This document shows positions 11,431 to 22,975 of a stretch of 64,000 nt of DNA, piece by piece. Numbering within the stretch: position 1 is the first letter of the stretch; every line of letters starts with the position of its first letter. A program made the translations under genes and the position numbers. The notes beneath the pieces are model-generated. The model searched no databases. It worked only from the letters and a program-made list of their open reading frames with translations, and had not been told where the DNA came from. Source of the DNA: Synaphobranchus kaupii (Eukaryota > Chordata > Actinopteri > Anguilliformes > Synaphobranchidae); contig CM056379.1 in NCBI GenBank assembly GCA_029718625.1, forward strand, positions 55,821,579-55,885,578, in the 5' to 3' direction.

Positions 11431-14188
11431 TTTGAACAATGCCACTACAGGTCTGAGCTGAACAACAGTTGCCATGGAGAAACCAAAGCTATCATCACGC
11501 AAGACAACACTCCAGTGGGGACACTGGTTGAGTATGATGGTGAAAAGAACACGCCCCTTAAGGTGACCCCCAATCTCTTCAGCACATTCAGTAAGGTATG
11601 CTCCTTCCCATAAACTTTACCATGAAACATACCAATGACTATATCTCTTACTAGGGATGACACCAAATATAAGATATTATGGATATTACAATATTTCACA
11701 TATTTCAACCTTTAACAGATTGCTTAGGTCAGAAATGAGTATTTGATAAATGCATAATGAAGAAAATACCAGTGATTTGTTATTTATATTCTACATTGCT
11801 ATCTATATTCACGAAGTACATTATAATTATGATGATGATGATAATGATGATGATAGTTATTATTATTATTATTAGTTTGTTTTCATTTCCCATTTTTCCC
11901 TAATCACATTTGTCAGCCCATCCCCTCACAGCAGCGTCCTCTCAGTCTAGAGGAGCATAGGCAAGCATGCTCACACAACCTCACACACAGCCCAAGCGCT
12001 GCTGCTAGCATGCTCACACAACCTCACACACAGCCAAGCGCTGCTGCTAGCATGCTCACACAACCTCACACACAGCCAAGCGCTGCTGCTAGCATGCTCA
12101 CACAACCTCACACACAGCCAAGCGCTGCTGCTAGCATGCTCACACAACCTCACACACCCAGCCAAGCGCTGCTGCTAGCATGCTCACACAACCTCACACC
12201 ACAGCCAGACACTGCTGCTAGCAAGTTCACACATCCTCACACACAGCCAAGCGCTGCTGCTAGCATGCTCACACAACCTCACACACAGCCAGACACTGCT
12301 GCTAGCAAGTTCACACATCCTCACACACAGCCAAGCGCTGCTGCAAGCATGCTCACACAACCTCACACAACAGCCAGACACTGCTGCTAGCAAGTTCACA
12401 CATCCTCACACACAGCCAAGCACTGCTGCTAGCATGCTCACACAACCTCACACACAGCCAGACACTGCTGCTAGCAAGTTCACACATCCTCACACACAGC
12501 CAAGCGCTGCTGCTAGCATGCTCACACAACCTCACACAGCCAGACACTGCTGCTAGCATGCTCACACAACCTCACACACAGCCAGACACTGCTGCTAGCA
12601 AGTTCACACATCCTCACACACAGCCAAGCGCTGCTGCTAGCATGCTCACACAACCTCACACCACAGCCCAGACACTGCTGCTAGCATGCTCACACAACCG
12701 TCACACACAGCCAGACACTGCTGCTAGCAAGTTCACACATCCTCACACACAGCCAAGCGCTGCTGCTAGCATGCTCACACAACCTCACACACAGCCAGAC
12801 ACTGCTGCTGGCATGCTCACACAACCTCACACACAGCCAGGACACTGCTGCTAGCATGCACATCCACACACTGCTATTTCTCACTCTGCAGTCCACCAGT
12901 TGAGCTGTGCAGTCAGGGGGACTGCATACTGTGTTTAGCTGGCGTAGACAGACAGCAGGGTTCTGATCAAAACCAGAGGCATTGCAAGTGCACAAGGGCA
13001 CTGCCAGGGTTCAATTGCTGACTGCAGACCGTATCACAGCAAGGTTTTCATTCTGCAGCAGCATACGACACCTGACACCTACGTTACTGTGTGTAATAGT
13101 GTGCTTGTCTAGTGTTATCATCCTATCCCGAGTCTGTGAGTTTGGCAAGTGTGTTGAGTGTAACTGTGTTTGTGTGTGTTGGTGTAGGAGCAGCCATTTA
13201 AGCATTTTCCCCGGATAGACATGTGCTGTGGTGGGGGAATGGCGGTATCCTGGTCAACAGTAGTTGTGGAGACAAGATAAAACTCTGCACAGTTTTGTCA
13301 TCAGGTGCGTCGGCAGTCCAGAATAACCAGGAAAATAATAGAAGAGTAAATCCATCCAATGACCTTGTGACTTGTCTCTAAGGTTGCCAATGATATAACC
13401 GAAAAGAAAATACAAAATTGCTCTCCCTCTCGTTGGTCCAGATGTAATCTCCCTCCTTTGGGAGACAGCTATACGGAAGATGTAGGCAACAAGACAGACC
13501 TTGTGACGGCAAATCCCAGCATCCTCTTTGATAAGTCCAGTCATGGGCCTGGTTGGCATCTCAAAATGGCATTTCACCTTAGCTTGTTGTCTAGGGTCCA
13601 ATTCCACAGTGTCTATAACACTGTGCTCAAAGCCCTTCACTATGGTAAGTCACAGTCACTGCCTGCAGGCTATTCTCAGAATGCTGTCCTGCCTATATCC
13701 CACTTTTCCTCCTCAGGTTCGGGGGCCTGACGGAGCGACGGCGCCCCCCTTTGTGGAACGAATGAGTAACTACGGCAAACTCCTTGCTGCTCCTGCCCGC
13801 CTTCTCCTACAGCGGCAACACCGCTGTCTCTCTGCGCGCTTTCTACACCCTGCAGGAGTTTGGGAGCCCCCGCCCCGGCCCGTCTTCCTCAACCCCGAGT
13901 ACCTAAGCAGCCTGGCACGCTTCTGGAAGGCTCAGGGCCTCGACGTCAGACGGCTCAGCACCGGGTTCATGATGGCCAGCCTGGCGCTGGAGCTGTGCCC
14001 CAGCGTGCACCTCTATGGCTTCTGGCCCTTCCCCAGGCACCCACACAGGTGCCACCCGCTCACCAACCACTACTACGGACGATCAGATGGTCAACAAGTT
14101 GCACAACATGGCCGTCGAGTTTGAGCACCTGCTGCGCCTCCACAAGAAGGGAGTGGCGAAGGTCCCACCTGGGAGAGTGCTAGACTGA
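11431..14188 (+). pseudogene. Alpha-2,8-sialyltransferase (ST8Sia family), 3' exons, frameshifted
   Basis: This is a Golgi enzyme family that adds alpha-2,8 sialic acid to glycans. Four exons are visible. At 11431-11595 the stem reads CHYRSELNNSCHGETKAII and NTPVGTLVEYDGEK, with donor gtatgc. At 13219-13304 sialylmotif L reads TCAVVG then NGGILVNSSCGDK. At 13442-13534 it reads [19 protein letters not shown] then [11 protein letters not shown]. At 13717-14188 it reads [48 protein letters not shown], the HYY motif III, and motif VS with MAVEFEHLLRLHKKG, then a stop. Splice phases agree. The coding frame is broken, however: there are single-base gains at the G run (about 13232), the A run (about 13280) and the T run (about 13294), a C-run indel (about 13746), an extra G (about 13783), a shift at about 13875 and an extra G at about 14080. 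Subfamily is not certain; it is closest in feel to ST8Sia5/6. Confidence 0.85.
11963..12858 (+). repeat. 42-bp minisatellite in an ST8Sia intron, about 21 units
   Basis: The unit is 42 bp (agcatgctcacac repeats at 12007 and 12049). Two unit types, one with gccaagcgctgctgct and one with agcaagttcacacatcc and gccagacactgctgct, alternate from about 12180 on, giving an 84-bp higher-order period. In one frame the units read MLTQPHTQPSAAAS and KFTHPHTQPDTAAS, but single-base indels shift this frame repeatedly, so it is not a gene. Confidence 0.95.
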
Positions 14189-14783
14189 CCCCAGCTAATC
14201 AAACGGCTCTCTCATCCGCCTGCACAAGCACGCTGTGTGTTTCAAAAAGGGGAATGCATTTATATTCAGCTCGTTGTGCCCTCAAATACACACATGGATG
14301 AAAATGCCTACAGGCAGCCGCAAATCATTTACATCAGTAAAGTACTGTAATTACAATTTCAAAGGAGGCATGCTGTCAAATTGATTTCCCTTTGCTATCC
14401 TAGCATTGGAAGGGCATGCCTCGCACAAACGTACATCAAACTGGACTTTTGCTTGACTTTTTTATATCAACAGGCATTTGAGCGCTCTGTCATTGCGCCA
14501 TCACTACAATCATTCTAGTCAGAGAATTTTATCAGCATATTTGGTTATGTGCTTCACTGGACCAAACTGGCAAATCTGATGCACAGCTGCAGCTCTCCTA
14601 TATGGAAAACCCATATAAATAAATAAATATATTTTAAATAAATACATTTCCACGTATTTATATGTATTTAATTTAATATATTTAAAATATTCAATATTGG
14701 TTGTTTTTTGAAATATTTTTTCACATATATTTTAATGTATTGATACCATTGACATTCTCATAGGCTTTTCTCCAGGTAGGATA
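14189..14783. other. AT-rich flank without recognised gene
   Basis: This would be the 3' flank of the ST8Sia pseudogene. Positions 14610-14740 are very AT-rich (tattta/aaata words). Similar AT-rich tracts occur at 15975-16150, 21120-21330 and 22985-23075, so this may be a common old repeat. A weak match of tatggaaaacccatat (14600) to the inverse of tttttccgtatggg (23074) is noted but is too short to call. Confidence 0.35.
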
Positions 14784-14785
14784 TA

Positions 14786-15965
14786 CAGTTGAAGTCGGAA
14801 GTTTACATACACTTAGGTTGAAGTCATTAAAACTCATTTTTAACCACTCCACAGATTTCATGTTAGCAAACTATTGCGTTGGCAAGACAGTTAGGACATC
14901 TACTTTGTGCATGACACAAGTCATTTTTCCAACAATTGTTTACAGACAGATTATTTCACTTTTAATTCACTATATCACAATTCCAGTGGGTCAGAAGTTT
15001 ACATACACTAAGTTGACTGTGCCTTCAAATTTTTTATATTTGGTACATATCCTTGTCATGCCATGACTTCCTGATGTCCTGTGACCCAACAACATCAAAG
15101 ACTCTTGATATCTTATTTTCTGGTACTCTTACAAGCGATACTATAACATCCCTGCATTTGAATGGATCTCTATGGGAATTGGGGGGTGGGACTAGATTTA
15201 GCTGTAAATTACACTGGAACAGTATGGAACACATGGTTGGCTAAATGGCTCTAAGTCATCAAGGGTCTGATGTATCAAACAAGCCTTAAATCATCACTCT
15301 GCTGCCATAAATACAGTAAATATGGAATGGGATAACTTGAAGGGTTTCTTCTCCTGACTTATTTTTCCATAGAGTTCAATAGGAATATTTGTCAGGAGAA
15401 ACAACCCTTAAAGTGATCCATCCATATCTACTGCATATCTGGCAGGCAGAGTGATGGTTTGAGGCTTGTTTGATACCTCAGACCCTTGATGAGCTTACAG
15501 CCATTTTACCAATCATGTATTCCATACTGTTCCAGCATAATTTACAGCTAAATCTATTCCCCACCCCCCTAATTCCCATAAAGATCCATTCAAATGCAGA
15601 GACCGTTATAGTATCGCTTGTAAGAGTACCAGAAAGTAACATATCAAGAGTCTTTTGATGTTGTTGGGTCACAGACATCAGGAAGTCATGGCATGCAATG
15701 ATATGTGACCAAATATGAAAAATTTGAAGGCACAGTCAACTTGTGTATGTAAACTTCTGACCCACTGGAATTGTGATATAGTGAATTAAAAGTGAAATAA
15801 TCTGTCTGTAAACAATTGTTGGAAAAATTACTCGTGTCATGCACAAAGTAGATGTCCTAACTAACTTGCCAACACTACAGTTTGCTAACATGAAATCTGT
15901 GGAGTGGTTAAAAATAAGTTTTAATGACTTCAATCTAAGTGTATGTAAACGTCCGACTTCAACTG
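14786..15965. mobile_element. Hairpin MITE with Sleeping Beauty/Tc1-type ends and palindromic core
   Basis: The left end cagttgaagtcggaagttta follows TA (14784-14785). The right end is its inverse with few changes and is followed by TA (15966-15967). Inverted arms run inward for about 250 bp and keep an inner repeat cagtgggtcagaagtttaca, an IR/DR arrangement like that of Sleeping Beauty-type salmonid Tc1 elements (from memory). No transposase is present. The middle, about 15033-15715, is itself an imperfect inverted repeat centred near 15376, with arms shared with the MITEs at 17962, 19689 and 35736. The whole unit is a palindrome of about 1.18 kb. Confidence 0.9.
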
Positions 15966-15967
15966 TA

Positions 15968-16611
15968 TTTACATTTTCTTTTTTTCAGTATATACAGTAT
16001 ATATATAAATATATTTATTCCAAGTACATCTAAATGTATTTATTCTCAATATGTGTAAATATATTTATTCTCCTTATATTAAAAATCTATTTATTGTCAA
16101 TACAAGTAGAATTATTCATTCTCTGTATATGTAAATATATTTAATTTCTTAATATTGCACATTTTGTCTGCATATCTTCAATTCCTTTCAGGATCTGCAA
16201 TACAATAAAATACAATCTTAAAGAAAGGAATGAAACGATTTCACTGTTGGTTAAAAAATCTAAAATGTATTTTACAGAAAAGATCAATTAACACAATGAC
16301 TAACATGCTAATCAGATCTAGCGAGGGTATACAAAAACCAAACAATTAACCATAGAAAACCTAATATAGCCTACAGTGTAATATACAATGGGAATTGGCG
16401 GAGCTGTAAATTATGCTGGTATAGTATGGAACCACATGGTTGGCTAAATGGCTGGCAATTTACAACTGAATCACAGCAAGAATAAGGCAGCCCCAGGGGA
16501 GGATTGCACAAGACAAAGACACACAGACACACACATTACATTATATGAAAGCACACTAGTCACCACTTTTCTTTTTATGCTGAAACCTCAACTCAGCTAA
16601 CTTAAGAGTTG
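15968..16611. other. AT-rich tract plus core fragment
   Basis: Positions 15970-16150 are AT-rich tattta-type sequence. Positions 16388-16460 contain a partial copy of the palindromic core (gggaattgg, then gctgtaaattatgctgg, then catggttggctaaatggct). The remainder shows nothing recognisable. Confidence 0.6.
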
Positions 16612-16905
16612 ATGGCCTGCCCCAGCTGCCCATGCATTGCCTTCTCATGGCGTTTCATCACAGCATCTGAAAAACAAGAGAATAAGAGACGTTGCATTCA
16701 CAACCCATTTGTGATCTCGGACAAAAGGGGTAAATGATCCAAATAAGGAAAATGAGATGGAACGAGACAGAGGTCTCACAAGAATATGCCTTATTAGGAT
16801 CATTTGACCCTTTCTGATGGTGAATTAAGGTGGAGGTGTGGGCAGTGCCCAATCAGACAACCTGGAACTTGACCCTAGTCTAGAGGTGCAATGTCCGTTA
16901 GACCT

Positions 16906-17598
16906 GGGCTGTGTCCGAATTAGAGCCCTGTCTTCTGTGACCTGTCTCCTGCGTACAGTGCACTGGCAGAAGTGTGCTGTTTAATGTGCACTGTTTAGCA
17001 GTCCTCAGAAAATATCCGCCATACTATTTTCCAACCGCACTGTGGAAGTGTCGTAAGCAGGTCATAAGACGTCCCACCAGTGTTGCCATTTCCGCGGTTT
17101 TACAGCTAAATTGGGATACTTTCAAAGTGCAGTCACGGGTAAAAAATGAAAAGTCGCAAAGCATGCACTTATTTTAAAAAGTGAAAACATGATGATTTCT
17201 ATTTAAAATATGTTGGTTTCAGTTAAAAATAGCCTATAATTTGGGCTAGTTTTGAGTCCGCCATTTGGCTGGAAAGTCTTACAAGATCTGGCAACCCTGC
17301 GCCCCACTCTTGCGCTGCCATGTCACGTGTTGTTTTTGTTGTATTTGAAGGAAAAACATCAGCGAAGCTGCTCCCTCATTTTTTTAAAACGAAGCTTCAC
17401 GTCATATTTATGTGACCAAAATGTTTGTGTACTTCTTGAAAAGTGCTCCCGAATGTACTCAGCGAAACCCCGGATGTAAGTGTGTCATCCAGGTGTTTTA
17501 AATATACTGAAATTTTTGCGTACTCTACGACTTTCTCGCCCTATCTACTCACCAAAGCTACTCAACAGTGTGGAAGAGTGCTGATTTGGACACGGCCC
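16906..17598. mobile_element. MITE with gctgtgtccgaat-type inverted ends
   Basis: The left end is gggctgtgtccgaattagag. The right end, gatttggacacggccc, is its inverse with mismatches. The interior is unrelated to a transposase. A relative with ends ggctgtgtccaaatacg is at 40841-41315. The transposon superfamily is undetermined. Confidence 0.55.
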
Positions 17599-17961
17599 TA
17601 GATTTTGGATTCCTGATGACATAATTAATTACCCATGATAGCTTTAACCTTTGTGTGATCCAAGTAATATTTTGCCTCCAACCCTCCTCCTCCTACAGTC
17701 TTCCATTTCCCACCTAGGTATGGAAGATAGCATTATTTGTGGAAAAAAACATTGGCAACATTTACAATGTCTGCAACTGTACCTCTAAGGTTACTCCGCA
17801 GTAATGTGTCGATGTTGAATAATCCGAGCAGGAGACATCTTACCATCGCTGTGGGAGAGTTGGCATAGACTGCCGCCCTCCACACCTTTTGGGGCACATC
17901 CCTGTTTGAGGGTGGATTTCAAACTGAGGGTACAACAGCAATTGAAATGAATATTGCTAAT

Positions 17962-18872
17962 AGAGGGGTTAACCCCCACCCCAAAAATTTGGACAGTGAC
18001 ACAATTTTAGTTGTTTTGGTTCTGTGCTCCAGCACATTGTATTTGAAATGGACCAGTGACTATGATGTTAAAGTGCAGATTTTCAGCTTTAATTTGAGGG
18101 TTTTTTACATCAATACCGGCGTGAACAGTGTAGCAAATTGTAGCCATTTTTATATAGTTCTCCCATTTTAGGGGATGAAAAGTAATTGGACAAATTAACA
18201 AACTTAAATGAAGTCATCATATTTAACTTGGTTGCATATCCATGTATGACATGACTCCCTGATGTCTGACCCAACGTCAAAAGACTTGGGTCAAACGAGC
18301 CTCAAACCATCACTCTGCTGTCAGATATGCAGTAGATGTGGATGGATCACTTTAAGGTTGTTTTTTTCCCCCGACTTATTTTTTCCATAGAGCTCAATAG
18401 GAAAATGAATCAGGAGAAACAACCCTTCAAGTGATCCATCCACATCTACTGCATATCTGGCAACAGAGTGATGGTTTGAGGCTCGTTTGATACCTCAGAC
18501 CCTTGATGACTTACAGCCATTTTGCCAACCATGTGTTCCATATTGTACCAGCATAATTTACAACTGAATCTAGTCCCCCCCCCCATCCCCAATTCCCATA
18601 GACATCCATTCAAAGGCAGAGAAGTTAGTATTGAACACACCTGACTAATCAGAAATGAGTAAAGCCATTTGTCCCAAACATGGTATCCTACATTATGGGC
18701 TATGTATAAAAAGTGCTGTAATTTCTACATGGTGAAACCATGTACCCTTTAATAAAAGCTGAGAATCTGTACTTTAACTACATGTGCATTTTTTGATTAC
18801 AAATCTAAAATTGTGTACTACTGAGCCAAATCAAGACAATGTCTCTTGTCCCAAACATTATGGAGGGCACTG
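17962..18872. mobile_element. Tc1-type MITE with shared palindromic core, left end and left core arm eroded
   Basis: The right end reads ccaaacattatggagggcac before tg. The inner left part (ggacagtgacacaatttt, then gttttggttctgtgctccag, then ttaatttgagggtttt) matches the MITE at 19689, so both have the same end family. The core spans about 18213-18625. Its left arm has lost about 150 bp around 18280, while the right arm is nearly complete. The turn of the hairpin is near 18390. Confidence 0.8.
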
Positions 18873-19179
18873 CACACACACACAAATGATACATATATAT
18901 AAAACCTACCCATTACTAACACCAAACAACATCAACTTGTTAAAACTTACACCACAACAACCCCGTCCAAAAAACAGTCAACATTACGGTAGTTTGGGGG
19001 TAAGGTTTAGACTAGTTAGAAACAATATGGTAGCCTGACTTAAGGTATTGCCTTCTGTATTTTTCCAGGGCTGGTCCAGGGTAAAGCCAGGACTCTGCCT
19101 TAAGCTTGTCATGAGTTTGGTGAATAACTTGAACAGCCTCCTGTATCTTTAGGGCTCCTAAACCACAAGAAAATAGATT

Positions 19180-19550
19180 AGGGAGCTAGAGAAAGACAGA
19201 AAGAGAAATACAAAGAGATATAGAGAGACATAGAGGGATAGAAAGATACAAGTGATACAGAAAGAGCTAGAGGTATAGAGAAGAAAAAGCAAGAGAGATA
19301 GAGAAGTAGAGAAGGTTGAAAAGAGGTAGAAAGGGCAATAGAAAGATAAAGATAGGGAGGGACATAAAGAGATGGATAGGGAGACAGAAAGAAAAGGTGA
19401 GAGAAAGAAAGATAAAGAGGGATAGAAAAGAGGGAGCGATAGAGAAATAGAGACAGAAAGAATCAGATATGGAGAGAGCAGACAAAGAGTGACAGAGAGA
19501 TAGGATGAGAGAGGTAGGGAGAAAGAGATAGAAACGGATAGAGAATATTC
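19180..19550 (+). repeat. Purine-rich low-complexity tract
   Basis: About 370 bp of gagata/agaaag words almost without pyrimidines other than T. The long minus-strand frames of Ser/Leu-rich peptide across it are composition artefacts. Confidence 0.85.
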
Positions 19551-19688
19551 TATAGTATAGATCTTTAACTTCCTGGACATCCTCTCTGAGTTGATTGCAT
19601 CTACTGTGGGATGTGTTTAGAGTCAATGATCTTGTCTAAAAGGTTGCGCTCCTGAGCGACCTTCCCTGTCTTCACCTCTGAATATGTA

Positions 19689-20395
19689 CAGTGGGGAGTG
19701 GGGACCAAAAGTTTGAGGGCAGTGACACAATTTTTGTTGTTTTGGCTCTGTATTCCAGAACATTGGATTTGAAATGGAACAATGACTATGAGGTTAAAGT
19801 GCAGACTTTCAGCTTTAATTTGAGGGTTTTAACATACATATCGGGTAAACCGTGTAGAAATTGTAGCCCTTTTTTATACATAGTCCCCCCTATTTTAGGG
19901 GACGAAAAGTAATTGGACAAATTAACATAACTTACTAAATAAAATCCTCACATTTAATATTTGGTTACATGTCCTTTGCATGCCATGACTTCCTGATATC
20001 TGTGACCCAACAACATCAAAAGACTCTTGATATCTTATTTTCTGTTACTATAACCTCTCTGCATTTGAATGGATCTCTATGGGAATGGGGGGGGGGGGGG
20101 GGGGGGGGGCTAGCTTAAATTAAAAGCTGTAAATTACATTGGAACAGTATGGAATACATGGTTGTCTAAATGGCTGTAAGTCTTCATGGCTCTGAGGTAT
20201 GAAGCAAGCCTTAAACCATCACTCAGCTGCCAGATATGCAGTAGATATGGATGGATCACTTTAAGGGTTGTTTTTTCATCACTCATTTTCCTATTGAACT
20301 CTATGGAAAAATAAGTCAGGAGAAGAAACCCTTGGAAGTGATCATCCATATCTACTGCATATCTCGTAGCAAAGTGATGGTTTGAGTCTCGTTTC
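19689..20395. mobile_element. Tc1-type MITE with shared palindromic core, right third missing
   Basis: The left end cagtggggagtggggaccaa follows TA at 19687-19688. The shell resembles that at 17962. The core begins at about 19948 (atttaatatttggttacatg, then catgccatgacttcctgata). The hairpin turn is near 20290, and the right arm stops at about 20395. The core contains a run of about 26 G at 20084-20109 where other copies have ggggggtggg. Confidence 0.85.
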
Positions 20396-20832
20396 AGGCA
20401 TACTGCAGACCTTTCTGTCTGTCGTGTAGTAAGTAACGTTAGAGCCTTATAAAGATCGATGAGGGCTGTAAAAAAGTAAAATTAAAGGTGGCGCTGGAAC
20501 TGTATTTTTATCCTACATGTAAAAAGTGCAGCCTGAGTAGAATTTAACGTAATACAATTATTATGTATTGATATTAATAAAATCTTTCAATGTTTTTTTT
20601 CCTGATTGATTTGGTCAGTTGGTATTGATACAATATACTTTAGGATCTTTTCTTTTTATTACCCGTCCATGCATTCTATAGGCAGGTGCGTGTGTGTATG
20701 TTCATACAACAATTACACTCACTGGAACTTCTCAAGTTGCTTAGGTCTACACAAAATACATGTAAACACGCACACATACACAAATAAAAAATATATCACA
20801 CAGAAATAAAGCCTGTGTTAACTGGCACACTG

Positions 20833-20983
<151 letters not shown>

Positions 20984-21341
20984 TAAAATCATAGGTCAAT
21001 TTAAAATGGAATTGAACTATTCAAGATGCTCAGGTGTAGGCTACCCTAAAGGTGCATACTGTATACATATGCACACACACACACACACAGGAAACCATGT
21101 CATAGATTGAAAAAGTAAAAAATGTAATCTATTTTAGCATACATTTACATACATGTCATATAAATATGAGCTTTTTATATTTTGAAAATACATATTACCA
21201 ATATATTTACATATGTTTTGGAATTCACCAAAAGTTTACAACACAACCTGATACTCATGCCAATTTTACTCACACACGACACAATGGCAGTTGAAGTAGA
21301 TTTATAGGCTAAAATATATTTTTGCCATATATTATAATATA

Positions 21342-22975
21342 CAGTCAAGCCGGAAAGTCTGCACACCCCTTTGACCTTCTCCACGTTTTATTACGTTACA
21401 GACATATTCTACAATAGATTGAGTTCATTTTTTGTCTCAAAATTCTACACAAAATAGCCCATAAAGACAAAGTGAAAACAGGTTTTTAGACATTTGTGCT
21501 AATTTATTAAAAATCAAAATGTAAAATATCATATGTACACAAGTGTGCACACCCTTTGATATGACACCCAAAAGTGAGGTGCATTTTGTTTCCACTGATA
21601 CTGCTTGAGATGTTTCTACAACTTAATTGGAGTCCACCTGTGATAAATTCAATTGATTGGACATGATTGGGGATTGCCAACACCTGCCTATATAAGGTCC
21701 CACAGTTGACAGTGCATGTCAGAGCAAACTCCAAGCCATGGGGTCAAAGGAATTATCTGCAGACCTCAGAAACAGGATTGTGTCAAGGCATAGATCTGGA
21801 GAAGGGTACGGAAAAATCTCTGCAGCTTTACAGGTCCCAAAGAGCACAGTGGCCACCATCATTCGTAAATGGAAGAAGTTTGGAACCACCAAGAATCTTC
21901 CTAGACCTGGCCGCCCGGCCAAACTGAGCAATCGGGGAAGACGGGCCTTGGCCAGGGAGGTGAGCAGGAACCCAAGGGTCACTCTGACAGAGCTCCAGCG
22001 TATCCTTGTGGAGATGGGAGAACCTTTCAGAAGATCAACCATCCAGGCAGCACTCCACCAATCAGGCCTTTAAGGTAGAGTGGCCAGACGGAATCCCCTC
22101 CTTAGTAAAAGGCACATCACAGCCCGCTTGGAGTTTGCCAAAAGGCACCTAGAGGACTCTCAAACCATGAGAATCAAGATTCTCTGGTCTGATGAAACAA
22201 AAATTGAACTTTTTGGCCTGAATACCAAGCGTCACGTCTGGAGGAAACCAGGCACCGCTCATCACCTGGCTAATACCATCCCTACAGTGAAGCATGGCGG
22301 TGGCAGCATCATGATGTGGGGATGTTTTTCAGCAGCGGGAACGGGGTGACTAGTCCTGATAGAGGGAAAGATTATTGCAGCTAAGTACACCGAGATCCTT
22401 GAAGAAAACCTGCTCCAGAGCGCTCTGGACCTCAGACTGGGGCGAAGGTTTACCTTCCAACATGATAACGACCCGAAGCACACAGTAAAGAGAACAAAGG
22501 AGTGGCTTCGGAGAAAGTCTGTGCATGTCCTTGAGTGGCCCAGGCAGAGCCCAGACCTGAATCCAATTGAACATCTGTGGAAAGAGCTGGAAATGGCTGT
22601 GTACCGACGCTCCCCATCCAACCTGACGGAGCTTGCAAGGATATGCCAAGAGGAATGGGCAAAAATGTCCAGAAACAAGTGTGCCAAGCTCGTAGCTTCT
22701 TTCCCAAGACGCCTTGAAGCTGTGATCGCTGCCAAAGGTGCAGCAACCAAGTATTAGGCTAAGGGTGTGTACAGATATGTAACCCCTAAATAACCTATTT
22801 TTGTCAGTAAAATAAAATTGCATATTTTCTAAAAACCTGTTTTCACTTCGTCATTATTGGCTATTGTGTGTAGATGTTTGAGGCAAAAAATGAACTCAAT
22901 CTATTGTAGTATAAGTCTGTAACGTAATAAAACGTGGAGAAGGTCAAAGGGGTGTGCAGACTTTCCGGCTTGACT
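21342..22975 (+). mobile_element. Tc1-like transposon, nearly full length
   Basis: The left terminal repeat starts cagtcaagccggaaagtctg after TA (21340-21341). The right end is its inverse, ending ctttccggcttgacta, with the last bases altered. A second inverted portion inside (gacatattctacaatagatt, then gagttcattttttgtctc) pairs with 22888-22918. The body holds one transposase reading frame with two stops. The length of about 1.63 kb is typical for a complete Tc1 element. Confidence 0.95.
21738..22757 (+). pseudogene. Tc1-like transposase, two nonsense codons, DDE triad intact
   Basis: This is a cut-and-paste transposase of about 339 codons in a single unbroken frame. MGSKELSADLRNRIVSRH opens a paired-like DNA-binding region with a first HTH (KISAALQVPKSTVATII), the GRPAK hook, and a second HTH (TLTELQRI). 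The catalytic residues are Asp in [12 protein letters not shown], Asp in FQHDNDPKHT, and Glu in SPDLNPIEHLWKEL, with [10 protein letters not shown] between the first two. The only visible lesions are taa at 22071-22073 (after QSGL) and tga at 22347-22349 (after SAAGTG). Both are in-frame single-base changes, not frameshifts. The start at 21738 fits the family N-terminus. This suggests recent activity of the family in this lineage. Confidence 0.93.

Larger units (their letters stand above)
16612..19677 (-). pseudogene. Candidate decayed minus-strand gene, four exon-like blocks, identity unknown
   Basis: Four blocks on the minus strand look like exons in order. 19677-19568, after tattcag, reads EVKTGKVAQERNLLDKII then DSKHI; a 1-base shift follows, then VDAINSERMSRK. 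19157-19040, after gtttag, reads ALKIQEAVQVIHQTHDKL then LYPGPALEKYRRQYL, with donor gtcagg. About 17925-17844 reads VWRAAVYANSPTAM, with donor gtaaga. 16676-16612, after tttttcag, reads AVMKRHEKAMHGQLGQ then AINS and a stop. The peptides are protein-like and helical, but the phases do not join cleanly and at least one frameshift is needed. MITEs occupy the gaps, and one sits 9 bp from the first acceptor. I do not recognise the protein; the blocks could also be chance. Confidence 0.35.

Noticed and set aside
12010..12854. Repeat-protein genes reading MLTQPHTQPSAAAS
   Set aside because: The frames are the 42-bp minisatellite. Indels shift the frame repeatedly, both strands are open, and the array lies in an intron of a pseudogene.
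13254..13640. 128-codon minus-strand frame
   Set aside because: It is the antisense shadow of the ST8Sia exons; the plus strand carries the recognisable sialylmotif.
13528..13644. Alternative longer ST8Sia exon ending at the gtaagt donor (13645)
   Set aside because: The earlier donor at 13535 (gataa then gtccag) joins in phase to give the expected [11 protein letters not shown]; the longer version adds 36 residues unlike the family.
19158..19626. Ser/Leu-rich minus-strand frames
   Set aside because: Product of the gagata low-complexity tract, not a transmembrane protein.
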